Below, one piece after another: positions 19,741-30,626 of a DNA stretch of 64,000 nt (within the stretch, counting starts at the first letter, position 1; each line of letters opens with the position of its first letter). The notes beneath the pieces were generated by a model. That model saw only the letters and a program-made list of their open reading frames with translations, was not told the DNA's origin and did not search any database. The DNA lies in assembly GCA_963921935.1 (NCBI GenBank), contig OY998180.1:209788744-209852743 (forward strand), read 5' to 3'. A program made the position numbers and the translations under genes. Origin of the DNA: Galeruca laticollis (Eukaryota > Arthropoda > Insecta > Coleoptera > Chrysomelidae).

Positions 19741-20463
19741 ATGAACAGCTCCGACGATGTGAAGGACTGGTGTAAGAAATGTACGACTTGTGCTACGAGT
19801 AATGGACCACATCGCAAGAGAAAGGCACGCATGAAACAGTACAATGTTGGAAGCCCTTTCGAACGGATTGCTTTAGATATCGCTGGGCCATTTCCAATGA
19901 CAGAAAATGGTGGCAAATACATACTGGTTGTAATGGATTATTTCACAAAGTGGGTGGAAATTTACGCTATCCCGAATCAAGAGGCCACAACTGTCGCAGA
20001 TGTATTGGTGAAAGAATTTATCAGCCGATATGGAGTGCCCTTGGAAGTCCACAGCGACCAGTGAAGAAATTTCGAAAGTCATCTATTCTAGGAGATTTGC
20101 GAGAAGCTGGGAATGAAGAAGACCAGAACAACAGCATTACATCCACAGTCCGATGGAATGGTCGAGAGAATGTACAGGACTATTGTAAAATACCTGTCCA
20201 AAGTAGTATCCAGCCATCAGAGAGATTGGGACCAGTATCTCTCCCTATTCGCATTGGCTTATCGATCTGCCGTCAATGAGTCCACGGATGAAACACCTGC
20301 GAAAATCCTGTTTGGACGTGAAATGAGGCTTCCTTGTGACCTGGAATTTGGCTGTCGGCCTGGAGAAGATCTAGCAGGCGAAGACTACGTGATCCAATTG
20401 AGAAGAAGGCTGAACGATATTCAATAATTAGTTCGAACCAATCTTCAAGTTGCCAGCGACAGA
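19741..20463 (+). pseudogene. gypsy integrase catalytic core
   Basis: This frame continues to 21381 with stops only at 20062-20064 (TGA) and 20425-20427 (TAA). It opens with WCKKCTTCA, the Cys pair of the H2C2 finger. The retroviral-type catalytic triad follows: Asp in RIALDIAGPFP (about 19880), Asp in VHSDQ (about 20055), and Glu in HPQSDGMVERMYRTI (about 20160). The TGA directly after SDQ replaces the conserved Gly. PAKILFGREMRLPCDL marks the core end. The enzyme would insert element cDNA into the genome. Confidence 0.9.
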
Positions 20464-21381
20464 ATGAAAAGTCGGTACGACACGCAGGCCACAGTAGGCG
20501 GTTTTAAAGAAGGGGACAAAGTATGGTTACACAACCCGACGAGGAGAAAAGGATTTTCTCCAAAATTACAAAAATCCTGGGAATGTCCATACTTAATCAA
20601 GAAAAGGATCAATGATGTTATATATCGCATAAGCAATATCCCCAACGGAAAACCAAAAGTAGTTCACCAAAACCGAGTAGCGCCATTCGAAGGAGACCAT
20701 GACCTGGGGGAAGGAGTAAACCTTATTCGAGATGTGTCTGACCCTACCTTCGACGAATTTATGGGCACGTATGGAGGTGCCGGGAAAGCTAGATATGAAG
20801 TCACTTCGGAACAACAACAAGATCTGTTCACTCTCCCGGAAGATTATTCACTGGCATACAACATCCCCGCCCGTATCAAGAACGCACGAGGGTTGGCAAC
20901 CGTCTTTCGAAAGAAGTTCGGGCAATTAGAAAAACTTGAAGACCAGATTCCAGCCCCTGGCAAGACACTGAAACTTAATTCGCGGTACGTCTTCTACTTG
21001 GTAACTAAAAATGAATTCCAAGATAAATCTACCTACCGCGATGTGTGGGAAGCACTTCGAAACCTCCGAGACCATGTGTTGGAATCCCACGTGAAGAAAC
21101 TGGCTATGCCTAAGATAGCGAGTAACCAGTTGGATTGGCGAATCATCAGGAACATGGTAGAAATTATCTTTCAAGATACCGGTGTCCTGATATTAATTTG
21201 CAGCTACAACCCCCGTTATCAGTATCCGATGAAGATGGTGCCCTGCTATTTCCGTAAGATCGGAAAGTGTAGAAATGGGGCCAATTGCCGATTCAAACAT
21301 CCAGTCTCGGCTACACGAAAGTTCCAGGAGAAACTTCCATTTAAGGAGGGGGTAATGTTACGAAACAGCACACTGGTATAG
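20464..21381 (+). CDS. gypsy integrase C-terminus fused to macro-domain-like region and CCCH zinc finger
   Basis: Open frame of 305 codons, in frame with the integrase core and separated from it by one TAA. Residues 15-76 are the GPY/F chromodomain-like module (FKEGDKVWLHNP; ECPYLI in place of GPY). Residues about 118-247 resemble the TARG1/OARD1 branch of macro domains (ADP-ribose-protein glycohydrolases): DLFTLPEDYSLAYNI, GLATVFRKKFGQLEKL, SRYVFYLVTKNEF, KSTYRDVWEALRNLRDH, KKLAMPKIA, then LDWRIIRNMVEIIF. The Lys in VTKN (182) matches the catalytic Lys position. The GCGLD loop with the catalytic Asp seems shortened to ASNQ, so hydrolysis may be lost. Residues 261-279 form a C-x7-C-x5-C-x3-H finger. 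The frame runs a short way into the 3' LTR. The macro assignment is by remembered family pattern and needs a profile search. Confidence 0.7.
   Translation: MKSRYDTQATVGGFKEGDKVWLHNPTRRKGFSPKLQKSWECPYLIKKRINDVIYRISNIPNGKPKVVHQNRVAPFEGDHDLGEGVNLIRDVSDPTFDEFMGTYGGAGKARYEVTSEQQQDLFTLPEDYSLAYNIPARIKNARGLATVFRKKFGQLEKLEDQIPAPGKTLKLNSRYVFYLVTKNEFQDKSTYRDVWEALRNLRDHVLESHVKKLAMPKIASNQLDWRIIRNMVEIIFQDTGVLILICSYNPRYQYPMKMVPCYFRKIGKCRNGANCRFKHPVSATRKFQEKLPFKEGVMLRNSTLV
21343..21352 (+). promoter_or_regulatory. Polypurine tract of gypsy element 1
   Basis: AAGGAGGGGG just before the 3' LTR start at 21356; the primer for plus-strand DNA synthesis. It overlaps the end of the coding frame. Confidence 0.85.
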
Positions 21382-21833
21382 TCCCTAAAGCCGACTCTGT
21401 CTAAACCAGGTATAAAAGTTCAAATTATGGCGGATACGCAGTGTTTTTATAACTGTTTGAGACTATCTTATCTAAACATTGTTTTTGTGACCAGACTTAT
21501 CTAGAAAAGGCCAGAAAAATTATTTGTGTCTGTGTAAGCCGCAGCCCGGAATTTTCTAGTAAGAAAGGCATTAGTATAAATAAGGACCGATCAGCGGAGG
21601 AGTTAGTTGATAAAGTGATCTCGAGAAATAAACAAAAAATACACCGAACAGTAAAGTGCTAATTAATAATCAAGTTTGTGTGCATATAAATTAGATTTGA
21701 GTGATTAGTTAAGTATATATAAATTAAGTGTTAGTGAGTTAGTGTTTAAATAAATTAGTAAGTAGCCATACCGAGTGTTTGAAATTTATCCCACCCGTAA
21801 TAAAAACTTTTAATAAATATGAAAAACATTACA
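21356..21833 (+). repeat. 3' LTR of gypsy element 1
   Basis: 478 bases, TGTTACG...CATTACA. Same family as the LTR at 35025-35544. Confidence 0.92.
21575..21583 (+). promoter_or_regulatory. TATA-like box in gypsy 3' LTR
   Basis: TATAAATAA followed by GGACCGATCAGCGG. The related LTR at 35 kb has TATAAAGGACCGACCAGCGG at the same place, so the box position is conserved. Confidence 0.5.
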
Positions 21834-21896
21834 ATATTTCGAAGTTGTAATGTGTTCATTTTCGTTGTTATGATTTTATATCGATTTTAATATTAC

Positions 21897-23000
21897 ATTA
21901 GCAGTAAGGCCACTTTGAGGCATCTATATTGGGATACAATGAGACATGTCTCAAGATGGCCCTTTCTGCTTTGGTATGTATTATTAGATATATTTGTTCA
22001 TTTAGGATGTGAAAGTTGTCCTGGAAAAAGAATTTAGCCTAAAAAAACTGGCACGTTATGTAAAGAAAATCTAGATAAACAGTTGTCTTTTAAGCCGCAG
22101 TTTGATACCAGAAGAGTTTTAAACGATGAGCAAGAGGTATCATTGACTAGTTCCATTATAAAATGTAGCAAAATATGCCTATAATAAAATTGATATGCCT
22201 GAAACCTGGAAAAAAACAAAGGTGCTGAAGTGGATTAGTTGCAAGGATTTATTAAAAGACACCCAGAAATCAGCATTCGTCAACCAGAAGGACGTCGCTT
22301 GTCAAGAGCTACTTCGTGAAACGTCATAATGGATTTGATGAAGGCACGCTTACTTTTACGTAAGATGAAACCTCGACAACAACGGTTCAAAAATCTGCGA
22401 ACATTTTGGCCCCGAAAGGAGTTAAACAAAGTAACAAGTGATGAACGGTGAATATTAATAACAACTTGCTGTATAGTGCATCATGTGTGTATTTCTATTT
22501 TTCTTTGTCAATATAGTTAATTAATACTAAAATATTATGTTTTAACGACAACCTTTATCTTTTTAAGAACAAATCTACCACAAGCAATGGGTTTTCCCAC
22601 AGTTAATTTTAAGCCTCACTGTTGAATGGAGTTCCTACAGCTACTTTGGGCATTGTAAATCAATGACTCCAGCTAACATTGAATCATTATTTAAAAAATG
22701 TGGTATATTGCCTTTCAATCGACATATTTTTGATGAAAGTGACTTTTTAATGAGTAGCGTTACTAAAGGAACTTCGCAAGATAAAAGGGATACTTTACCC
22801 GAAGAAGCTACTTCAAATAATACTAATTATGTTGTCAAATGAACAACTTAAAACGAAACATGTTCCTTTCCCAAAAAGAAAGCATCATCCAAGAACAGAA
22901 AGGTAGCAGCTAAATTCAGTGTTACTCCATTTTGTTCCAATACTAATTTGGAGGTTACAGCAACTGGTTTCAGGCCGGTTTTGTAGAAACGGAAGGAGAT
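21897..23000 (+). mobile_element. Second pogo-like element, internally deleted
   Basis: An inverted pair, AGCAGTAAGGCCACTTTGAG (about 21899) against CTCAAGATGGCCCTTTCTGCT-like bases (about 21951-21971), resembles the subterminal palindromes of the 1.2-5.2 kb element and may mark its 5' side. Transposase remnants follow at 22080-22960. No 3' end was fixed. Confidence 0.5.
22080..22960 (+). pseudogene. pogo-like transposase remnant
   Basis: Collinear pieces in changing frames: a linker with DTRRVLNDEQEVSL (about 22100), GFIKRHPEISIRQPEGRRLSRA (about 22245-22310) equivalent to the LSLRxPExTSxARA block, and DETSTTTVQKSANILAPKG (about 22365-22425) with the first catalytic Asp. After a jump that drops the other catalytic blocks comes SMTPANIESLFKKCGILPFNRHIF (about 22660-22735), the C-terminal block. 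Frameshifts and stops are frequent. It is more diverged than the 1.2-5.2 kb copy. Confidence 0.7.
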
Positions 23001-24177
23001 GAACCCCTGTGAACTAATGCCATGACAACGTGCTTGATGATGTTATCTTCCTATTCGCAGAATTTTCTATAGGATTTTTCAAATTTCTCCCACCTTTTAG
23101 ATGTTTCCTCAATTGTCAGTTCGGCTTAAATTATAATCAAATCATGACAATTTCTTTTCAAAGCAAAAACCTAAATGTCTAAATTAAAATTTAAATATAA
23201 CTCAAATTAATATTACGAAATTATTCGCCTATAAATTAGTGACTATGGTTATTCAGACTCTTGTAATAAGATCTACAGCAAACGCGGGCAAGAATGTGCG
23301 ATGGCCCATCAAATATGACATCGAGCATTCCAGCCTGCTCATGTGCTGTTTATGAGATATTTAACTGGCCTATAAATCAACACCCTAGTGAAACGGTTGT
23401 AATTAAGGGCGCAGTCAATCCCGATCCGAAGAGAAGAACTTGGTGAGGGCTTGCAGACATGCCAGCGGGTTCGCTACGGTTTTCCTCATTCGGCTAATTA
23501 ACCGGTAAATATCTGCTGAATTGACCATACCGCATTTATTTTTATATCTAGTGGATTGTAGTGATATTCTTTTTTGAAACAGTGAACATGTCAATGACTC
23601 TTATTTAATACATGAGGTGGACACAAAAACAAGTTTAATGAAAATACATTTTTTATTCATAAATGGATTAAAATCAAATCTGCGAATTCATTCTCTTTAG
23701 CTGAATTAGGGAATTAAAAATAGTGAAAAGAATTGTCTAAAACGTTTGAATAAATCTTTATACGTAGTTTACATACTCTACTTTAGGAAAAACTGTTCAC
23801 ATTTAATTGAGCTTTTTTTACTTTTTAATGAAAATTGAGAAGGTATTATTAAATTCAATTTTAGTAATCAGATTCTTACTTTTTTATATAAATAATTCAC
23901 AATATATTGAAAAAATGGTAAACATTCTAAAAAACTGACAATTGTTTCCAAGAAGTGATCTACCGTGTGATTGACTTAATATATAAGAATAGAAAAAAAA
24001 AGAAGATATGATATTACAAATATTAAAACTTAGATATTAGCCCCATGGGAATATCCTGGATATCTAAATCCCATTATTGATCAGTATAACTTTGCAATGA
24101 TATAGAAAACCAGGAAAACTATAACTGCTGATCTGTACAATTATTACTAAAAAGTGAAGAACTCTCTAGATTAATCT
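23001..24177. other. No gene recognised
   Basis: AT-rich, with a slightly GC-richer stretch at 23280-23520 that has no open frame or known motif. Confidence 0.4.
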
Positions 24178-24470
24178 GTTCGTTGACGACTTCATATTGT
24201 GGGTCTCTTTTGAGTGTTTTCTAATTTCTAACTCTTCAAGGGAATCCAGTTCTGATTTCTTATCACAAATATGTAGTACTTCTAGTGCTGTGTCAGGTGT
24301 CAAGTAGATGTTTTGTGTAGAGGGATTTCTCTGGTTGTTTTAATCTGTATGCCCGTAAGTGTTCACTGTATCTAATTTCAAAGTTTCTAAGGGTTTGACC
24401 CAAATAGGCAGCATTACATTCTGGACATTTAAGTTTATATGGTGATATTTTTGCTTTTACATTTTACTAT
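24178..24470 (-). pseudogene. GIY-YIG endonuclease fragment (retroelement type)
   Basis: The minus strand reads YKLKCPECNAAYLGQTLRNFEIRY, EHLRAYRL and LYTKHLL, then after a shift DKKSELDSLEELEIRKHSKETHN. The Cys-x2-Cys before AYLGQT and the EIRKH block match GIY-YIG endonucleases of PLE-type elements. It differs in detail from the plus-strand copy next to it, so it is from another lineage. One stop and one frameshift are present; RT is absent. Confidence 0.65.
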
Positions 24471-24491
24471 TTTGTACACATTCTCAAGAAG

Positions 24492-25018
24492 TTAATTTAT
24501 AATTCTAATTTCTTTGACGGGCCGGTTGCCAATGTTGGGATAGATCCTTTCACTTATAAAAAGATACCTTTTGTCAAGGGTCTTACTGACAACGTTGTTT
24601 CTCATTTCAAGAATTACAAAAATTTGAAAATAGCGAAATACAACACTGTCACTGTAGGGAGCGTTTTTTCTCATACCAAAGATAGGACGTTGACTTTGGA
24701 CCGGAGTGACGTTGTTTATTCTGTACCTTGCCAGGATTGTCCGGGATGTTACATTGGTCAAACTGCACAATTATTGAAAAATAGGATCACTCAACATAAA
24801 AGTGATAGTCTCATCGGGAAGAATTCATATGCATTATCGTTGCTTTTCCAAAATTTAGATCACAATTTTCATTTTAATAGTGTGAGAATTTTGGAACAGT
24901 TTGTTCTTGGAGATGTATCATATTTATGACAACAAGCAGTCAATTAATTCCAAGACTGACATGAATCAACTTAGCAACATTTATTGTAACATTTTAAGTT
25001 TCAGTAGTTGGTACTAAT
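24492..25018 (+). pseudogene. Penelope-like element: linker and GIY-YIG endonuclease
   Basis: The frame reads IPFVKGLTDNVVSHFKNY (linker before the endonuclease), IAKYNTVTVGSVF, TKDRTLTLDRSDVVYSVPC, QDCPGCYIGQTAQLLKNRI and TQHKSDSLIGKNSYALSLL, then HNFHFNSVRILEQ. The CxxC-type insert and YIGQT are those of EN-bearing PLEs. The VYS and YIG spacing and the Arg of NRI are kept, so the nuclease core looks nearly intact. After the stop at 24929 another frame gives INSKTDMNQLSNIYCNIL, the usual C-terminus, so one late frameshift has occurred. RT is missing. Confidence 0.8.
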
Positions 25019-25290
25019 TGTTTGGTGCCGGCCTGTATAATTAATGTTATAGTTTGTTATTAAAGTGTGACAAGTTTTTATTGCCTTGTTGGCCTTTTTT
25101 CCATAAAATGAGTTTATATTTCATCATTTAGTTCCGTTTCGTCATAGTTTGTCTCTGTTTTAATTTTAAAATAAATTCATCGCGATGACTGGTTCGATGG
25201 ATTAGGTTAAATGTTGTGAGTATTGAAGGCTTTATATAGAAATATGTTTTTGCTTGGTACTATTGTTTCGTTTCCTTCTATTGTAGAAAG

Positions 25291-25325
25291 TCCTCCTGAG
25301 GAAGTTATAAATAAATAACGAAAAT
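25291..25325 (+). ncRNA. Hammerhead-ribozyme-like core with intact boxes
   Basis: CTGAGGA (25296-25302), one A, GTTAT (25304-25308), a six-base loop, ATAAC (25315-25319), then GAAA (25320-25323). Both invariant boxes fit the hammerhead consensus and stem II is perfect, with one extra A at its base. It lies about 280 bases downstream of the same-strand PLE at 24492-25018, the place expected for a PLE terminal ribozyme. Stems I and III could not be drawn convincingly. Confidence 0.5.
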
Positions 25326-25389
25326 TTGAGGCACATTTAACAATTGCTTTTACCACTACTTTCATATTTAGTACGGTAGATATTCCTAA

Positions 25390-26193
25390 TTCCTAATTGT
25401 GATACATGTTCCTATTTTTTCTACTATTTGACCATTTAAATCTTTACATTGCTTATTTACATTTTCTTTAATACTTTCTACTTCCTTTGTTGAATTATTA
25501 GTTTGTTTTGATACTTCTTTTTGAATAGTTTCTGGTAAATTGTCATCAATATATTTCCGAATTCCTGTACTTCTTCCACTACCTGTTTTCTATTTCCTCT
25601 CTAATTTTGAATCCGTTTTTTTAAATTTCTGTTCTAAAATTTTTATTTTGATCCTCCATATCTTCTTTCACCTTATCTATTTGCTTTCTAAATTCTTCAT
25701 TCTCCTCACTAAGTTTCCGGAATTCCATAATACATTCTGTTTTCTCCTCATCTATTTTCTTTTCTAATTTATTCATGTTTCCATTTAAATATCCCCTCAT
25801 TGTGTCCATCTTTCCATTCAAATCTCCCCTCATGCTATTCATATCTCCCTTCATTGTGACTATATTTACATTTATCGTGTCTATCTTCCCATTCATATTA
25901 TTCATATTCCCCTCTATCCTAATAATATTTTCGTTCATGCTAATCAAAAATTGCATCAATTGATCATCTCTATCTGTTTTTCCTTGTGTCTACTGTCTCC
26001 TATCCTCTTGTTCTACAGCTGCATCTCCTGTCATACCTTCTTCTGGTACATCTCCTTTAGATTGTTGTTGTCCGTGAATTAAATATTGATCCTGGAAATC
26101 TCCCATTCCATTGCTCCTTTCTTCCCTTTCCTCTTCCGATCCACTATCTGTTCCTACCTTTTTTCCATCTCTCAACGTTATCCTAGTGTCCAT
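25390..26193 (-). pseudogene. LTR-retrotransposon gag, coiled-coil type
   Basis: The minus-strand ATG at 26193 opens MDTRITLRDGKKVGTDSG, followed by an acidic Glu-rich part. After one in-frame stop (CAG to TAG at about 25990) comes a long heptad-like region with repeated MNG, MRGD and MDTM phrases (25960-25621). A frameshift then leads to more charged helix up to about 25393. It sits downstream of the LTR and leader at 26230-26900 on the same strand, where gag is expected. No zinc knuckle or protease is seen. The repeated-helix style resembles the gag at 34408-34980, but the sequence differs. Confidence 0.6.
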
Positions 26194-26229
26194 TATTTTA
26201 TTTTAATTTTTATGCACCCTTACAAAATG

Positions 26230-26384
26230 TATTAGCTTCACGTTGGTAGCGACAATTTATAATAATTTCTATTTGTTATTAAATTATTTTAATTTTATTT
26301 TACTTGTATTGTGACTTACCTTCGGCTGCTCTTACTCCGGGGCATGAGAACTCTTTCTCCCTTCAGGTTCTGGCCGCCAAATAA
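26230..26384 (-). other. Retrotransposon leader with probable primer-binding site
   Basis: On the minus strand the LTR end ACAACA is followed by TTATTTGGCGGCCAGAACC, then a leader running to the gag ATG at 26193. TGGCGGCC a few bases past the LTR is the expected place for the tRNA primer site. The same leader occurs at 17000-17145. Confidence 0.45.
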
Positions 26385-26900
26385 TGTTGTAACAATTTAT
26401 ATATTTCTTATATATGCTTGGAGAATAAGTGAAATTAGCTACTATCTATAATTTTATTTTTCTGTTGATAGTATATAAAAATCAAAAATAATATTTGCTT
26501 GTATTTAATATAACAATTAATTCCTTTTAATTCAATGAATCAATAAAACTCAATAGTGTTATGCCTATGGCGTCTAAGACATGCGCCCTAGAATCATTTA
26601 TAGCCCTGAAATTACCAGCGTCTGCGCAATTGGATATAAATCCGATACTAATATCAGCTGCTCAAAGATTTGTGTTAGATATAATATAAACGCAGAACAT
26701 ATATACAAACTATTTACAGAAATATACCGAATTTAAATAAATATGATGAGACTGGATAGAATTAAAATTACACGTATGGATTTGTACATGTTATTTAAGA
26801 GTGAATTTCTTAAGTACTAATATTATAGTGAATCTGGATAATATTTTACACAAGTAAGTGCAAGTCCTTGGTTCTTTGGATAAGCAATACCATTTCAATT
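26385..26900 (-). repeat. 5' LTR (copy 2 of the 17-kb LTR family)
   Basis: Homologous to 17146-17482 plus 18082-18190, without the (TA)n and PLE found there. The downstream boundary (ACAACA) is clear; the upstream one is not. Confidence 0.55.
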
Positions 26901-29352
26901 AGGTACAGGTTCATATTGATGAGTGGTTATTATAATATGAAGTGTGAAACTTTTTTTATTGAACACATAGTTAGTATCACCCATAATTCAACAATAAATT
27001 TTGTAGAATATAGGTACTTACGTTGAAATGAATATTAAATAACAATCAAACAAATCTATATTGATAGTTAACAGATGCATAAATTTATTTTACGAAATTA
27101 TAATAGAACTTATTTTTGGTTCTGTTGAGAAAATTGATAGTTTTATTTTATTATACAATCATATACCGTTTTTAATGATTGTTGTGCCATTTGTTAATAA
27201 TATGACTGTACTATAACCGTTTCTAATTCCATCGAACTGGACCTGAATCGATGAAATCGGCATCGGGAGCCATGAACGACGTCCATCGACATTAACAGCA
27301 GCAGCGGCATCATCGCCCAAGAACACAAAACAGAAAACAAACAGACGATAATGTCGATGAAAGATCGAGAATCGAAGACGAGAGTGAACCTTTAAGAATC
27401 AAGACCAGCTGTCTGGCACGCGAACAAAACGCGCCCTGCATCTATAAGTTGAAATCTCTGCTTTCAAAATATTCATCAAATCTCATCTCTGATTATATGG
27501 AGACTTTAATATAATATATGTCTATTGATTTCGTATGCCAAACACGATAGGATTACATATTTATACTTTTACTGTTAAGTTTTCACAGCGGCGTATCTTG
27601 GGATTAGCGAAATATAATTAACGATAATCAGTATGAAATTGTATCTATGACAATTATATATTTTCTTGAACAACCGACGTAGCAATAAACAAATAAGAAA
27701 TGTGTATGGACATACGGTTCGGTGTATTAAGTGAATCTGTTTATTTTAATATCGACAAACTATTTACATATATAAATATTATTCCAAGAAGTTGACCAAA
27801 CATTTGAATAATATGATAGCAGAAAAGTTCATACGTTTAACACTAATATGTTCCCAGTTTTTATACTATTTGTATCCACCTCCATTAACGCTAAATTTGT
27901 TTGTCTTAAAAAATAATGTTCTGGTCCAAGGCTTTCTGCTATTTTTCAGAAAGTAGCATGATTTCAAGCTCACGGAATGTTTGTTCTTTGTCGACAAAAA
28001 AACTGATCCAGTCCAATCAAAAGGTTCCAAATATGGAAAATTCGGTATGTGACAGCACTAGATGTTTTTAGGGTCTTAACAAAATTATATGAGGTATCGC
28101 ATTATATTGGTGGAACACTGTACCCTATTGATCAATTATGGTCTTTTTTATTTGAGTCAATCTTCCAATTTGACCGGTGATTGTCCACTTCATAATTGAT
28201 CGTTTTGTTATTCAGTAGAAGTTAAAATGAACTATTTCTCCGGAACATCCTTACCTTTTGATGGATCTCGACTTTCGAAGAGTTTTGAGCCTGTTCAATT
28301 TTTTTCACATTTTAACCGTTTTTTCTGCGTTAGAAAAGCAAATTACAGACGTCAACGCAACGGCACAAATTGCTTCTCGTAACATGAAGATCTTTGATAT
28401 TAAATCTAGACTCCCAACGGATCTTGCACTTTTTGTATCAACGAATGCCTTTATTGTGTCGTAATTAGCTCCAACTCTCTTTTCAGAACAATTTCAACAT
28501 CAAAATGACCACAAACCAGTTTTGGTGATGATGACATTCTGATAATATATCTTCATACACTTAGGGAATATTTTTTTCTTGCTTGCACCGCGTTTTCACC
28601 TTTTACCTTGTATAGAAGTGAAAAATGGTGAAACCTAAACTTTTTATTTTCCACGACAGCAAGCGAAAACAACTGCTTAAAATCAATCCATCTATCCACA
28701 AGTATATATAATTATTATGTGGTTAAAGTGTTCAGTTTGCTTTTGACCAGCTATGTAAGACCATTTAGCTACAGCAGAAGCAAAGTGAAACTGTAATTTG
28801 TTGTTGTCTCTGTTCAAGATTTCTTGAGCGGTTAGTTTAGTTTTGGAGTTTTTATAAGCGAGACATGAAAAAATGGTTATTCTTATCTTAAACTTGTTAC
28901 AAATAATCAGTTACTTGAATCTTCTGGCAAAAGTGATTTTACTGGTAGATGACCAAAACGATCTCTTAATTACTATTTGTTGAGTATTGAATTTCTTCTC
29001 TCTCTATTTTTAGGTCACCCGAAAGAGATCGTTATTAGCTTAAATATGAAAAGGGGTTTTTGTAGTATTAGCAATAAGATACAACAACGGATTCATTTCT
29101 AATAACTAACTGTTTTTAGAAAGCCTTCATGGAATATTTGCGTCAGCCTAGTCACATACTGTGGGAAATCTACAAAATCTGATTCTGTAGCTGAGCACTT
29201 GTACTATCGCCTATCATCTTTAGTTCAAAAACAGAAAATTATGTAGACAGCCGACAACTTCAACAACATTCTTATTTTCATAATTCACATTTTGGCATAT
29301 TGATCCTTATATTAACAAAATCAATTCCGTTAATTTATTTATATGCATAAAG

Positions 29353-29410
<58 letters not shown>

Positions 29411-30011
29411 CGCCTTATTTCAAAATAACACTCTTCCCTGTAGATGTATTAGAGCCGCCTCTGATGTGATTTGTAGTCATTAAGGTGCGATAAGATTCGA
29501 TTAATGGAAATTGTATGAAGTAGCTGGTGATCGAAACCCACCTCTTCTTTCGTGTAATCATATAAATTAAGTGATTAGTTTGACATTTGAACGTTCTTTA
29601 ATTAATGCACTATACATCCTCGAGATCATTATGAGATATCTGGTATCAGGTAGCAAGAAAACGATAATGAAAATTATATTGTTACATCCATTTAGTACGT
29701 GCGAATGGATATAAATCAATGTTTATCATTCAAACCTTTTATACTCACCTACATTGAAACAAAAATAAATTTCATGGTCATTTAAATCACTTCTTTCTTC
29801 ATTAGAATCTTTTCCAATTTGTAAAAATTTTACTATTTTATTATCTTCGAGACTTTTCTGATTTATTGAAACTAAATTTTGTTTATTTTACTCCAATACT
29901 CCAAAGCAACTGCGTGCAGCGATTTTATCCAGCAACTTTCTTAATCACAATAGTTATTGAAAATCTAATTCGAATTGACTTCATACTGAACACTTATTAT
30001 AGGAATACAGA
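26901..30011. other. No gene recognised; GC-richer island at 27230-27450
   Basis: Mostly AT-rich. The island at 27230-27450 (GCAGCAGCGGC, repeated CGATGAAA-like phrases) stands out in composition but has no long open frame. It could be an untranslated exon or regulatory segment of a host gene. Nothing else was recognised apart from the microsatellite at 29357. Confidence 0.35.
29357..29408. repeat. (TA)n microsatellite
   Basis: About 52 bases of TA. Confidence 0.95.
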
Positions 30012-30016
30012 GGTAC

Positions 30017-30150
30017 AGTACATTTCGGCGCCGAATGACTCGGCATCGCCAATTCGACGCTGGTTAACTCGGCACCGAAATAAATCGGCGCAGGGATTAC
30101 TCGGTTCTGTACAACTCGGCACAACATTTAGGCGACGGTGTTATTGGAAT
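30017..30150 (-). repeat. Left subterminal array (CGGTGCCGAGT units)
   Basis: Six or seven degenerate units containing ACTCGGCACC, ACTCGGCATC or AATCGGCGC, i.e. the reverse complement of the right array. Confidence 0.7.
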
Positions 30151-30529
30151 TGCCATGTATTTTTAGTCATAGAAATGTTTTGGCAAACATTGAAATACTA
30201 TATGAAGTAATAAAAATAAACAGTGTGGTTCAAATTCACCAAAACTTTCGAGCAAGGTAGGTACGCATATCAATAATAATTCTTATTTTTCCACTAGCAA
30301 TGTTAACTGTTTTATCAATTTTCTCTCTTCTTTCTAGTTCTCTCATTTTTTCCATGACCTTGGTACCTTCTCATTTTTTTTCGAAGTCTCCCCCTATTTT
30401 TCACGCTGTTTAACTATTTAAATTTTCTCTACCTCTCCTGTTTTTCCAACTTTTTCTACCTTCACCAATTCACCATTACTTCCATTTATTTTAAATAGAA
30501 AATCACAATAGTATATTGTAAAACAAGTG

Positions 30530-30626
30530 TCACAACGCCTCATTTTGTAGTACAAGTGCGGTTTGCGTAACGAACTGCGAAGCGGTGAATTACGCAAAGC
30601 ACGAGTACTACAAAATGTCATTGTGA
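30530..30626. repeat. Long imperfect palindrome (hairpin)
   Basis: CATTTTGTAGTAC (30541-30553) is exactly inverted at 30605-30617; inside it TTGCGTAA pairs with TTACGCAA, and outside TCACA pairs with TGTGA. It could be a small fold-back insertion within the 30-32 kb element. Confidence 0.7.

Larger units (their letters stand above)
18775..21837 (+). mobile_element. Ty3/gypsy LTR retrotransposon, internally deleted, ATAT target duplication
   Basis: Both LTRs start TGTTACGAA and end CATTACA (18779-19167 and 21356-21833), with ATAT on each side (18775-18778 and 21834-21837). The 4-bp duplication and TG...CA ends are typical of gypsy elements. The internal part starts in RNase H, so gag, protease, RT and the primer site are gone, while integrase and an extra C-terminal module remain. 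The two LTRs are nearly identical apart from a block of about 90-100 bases missing from the left one. Confidence 0.92.
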
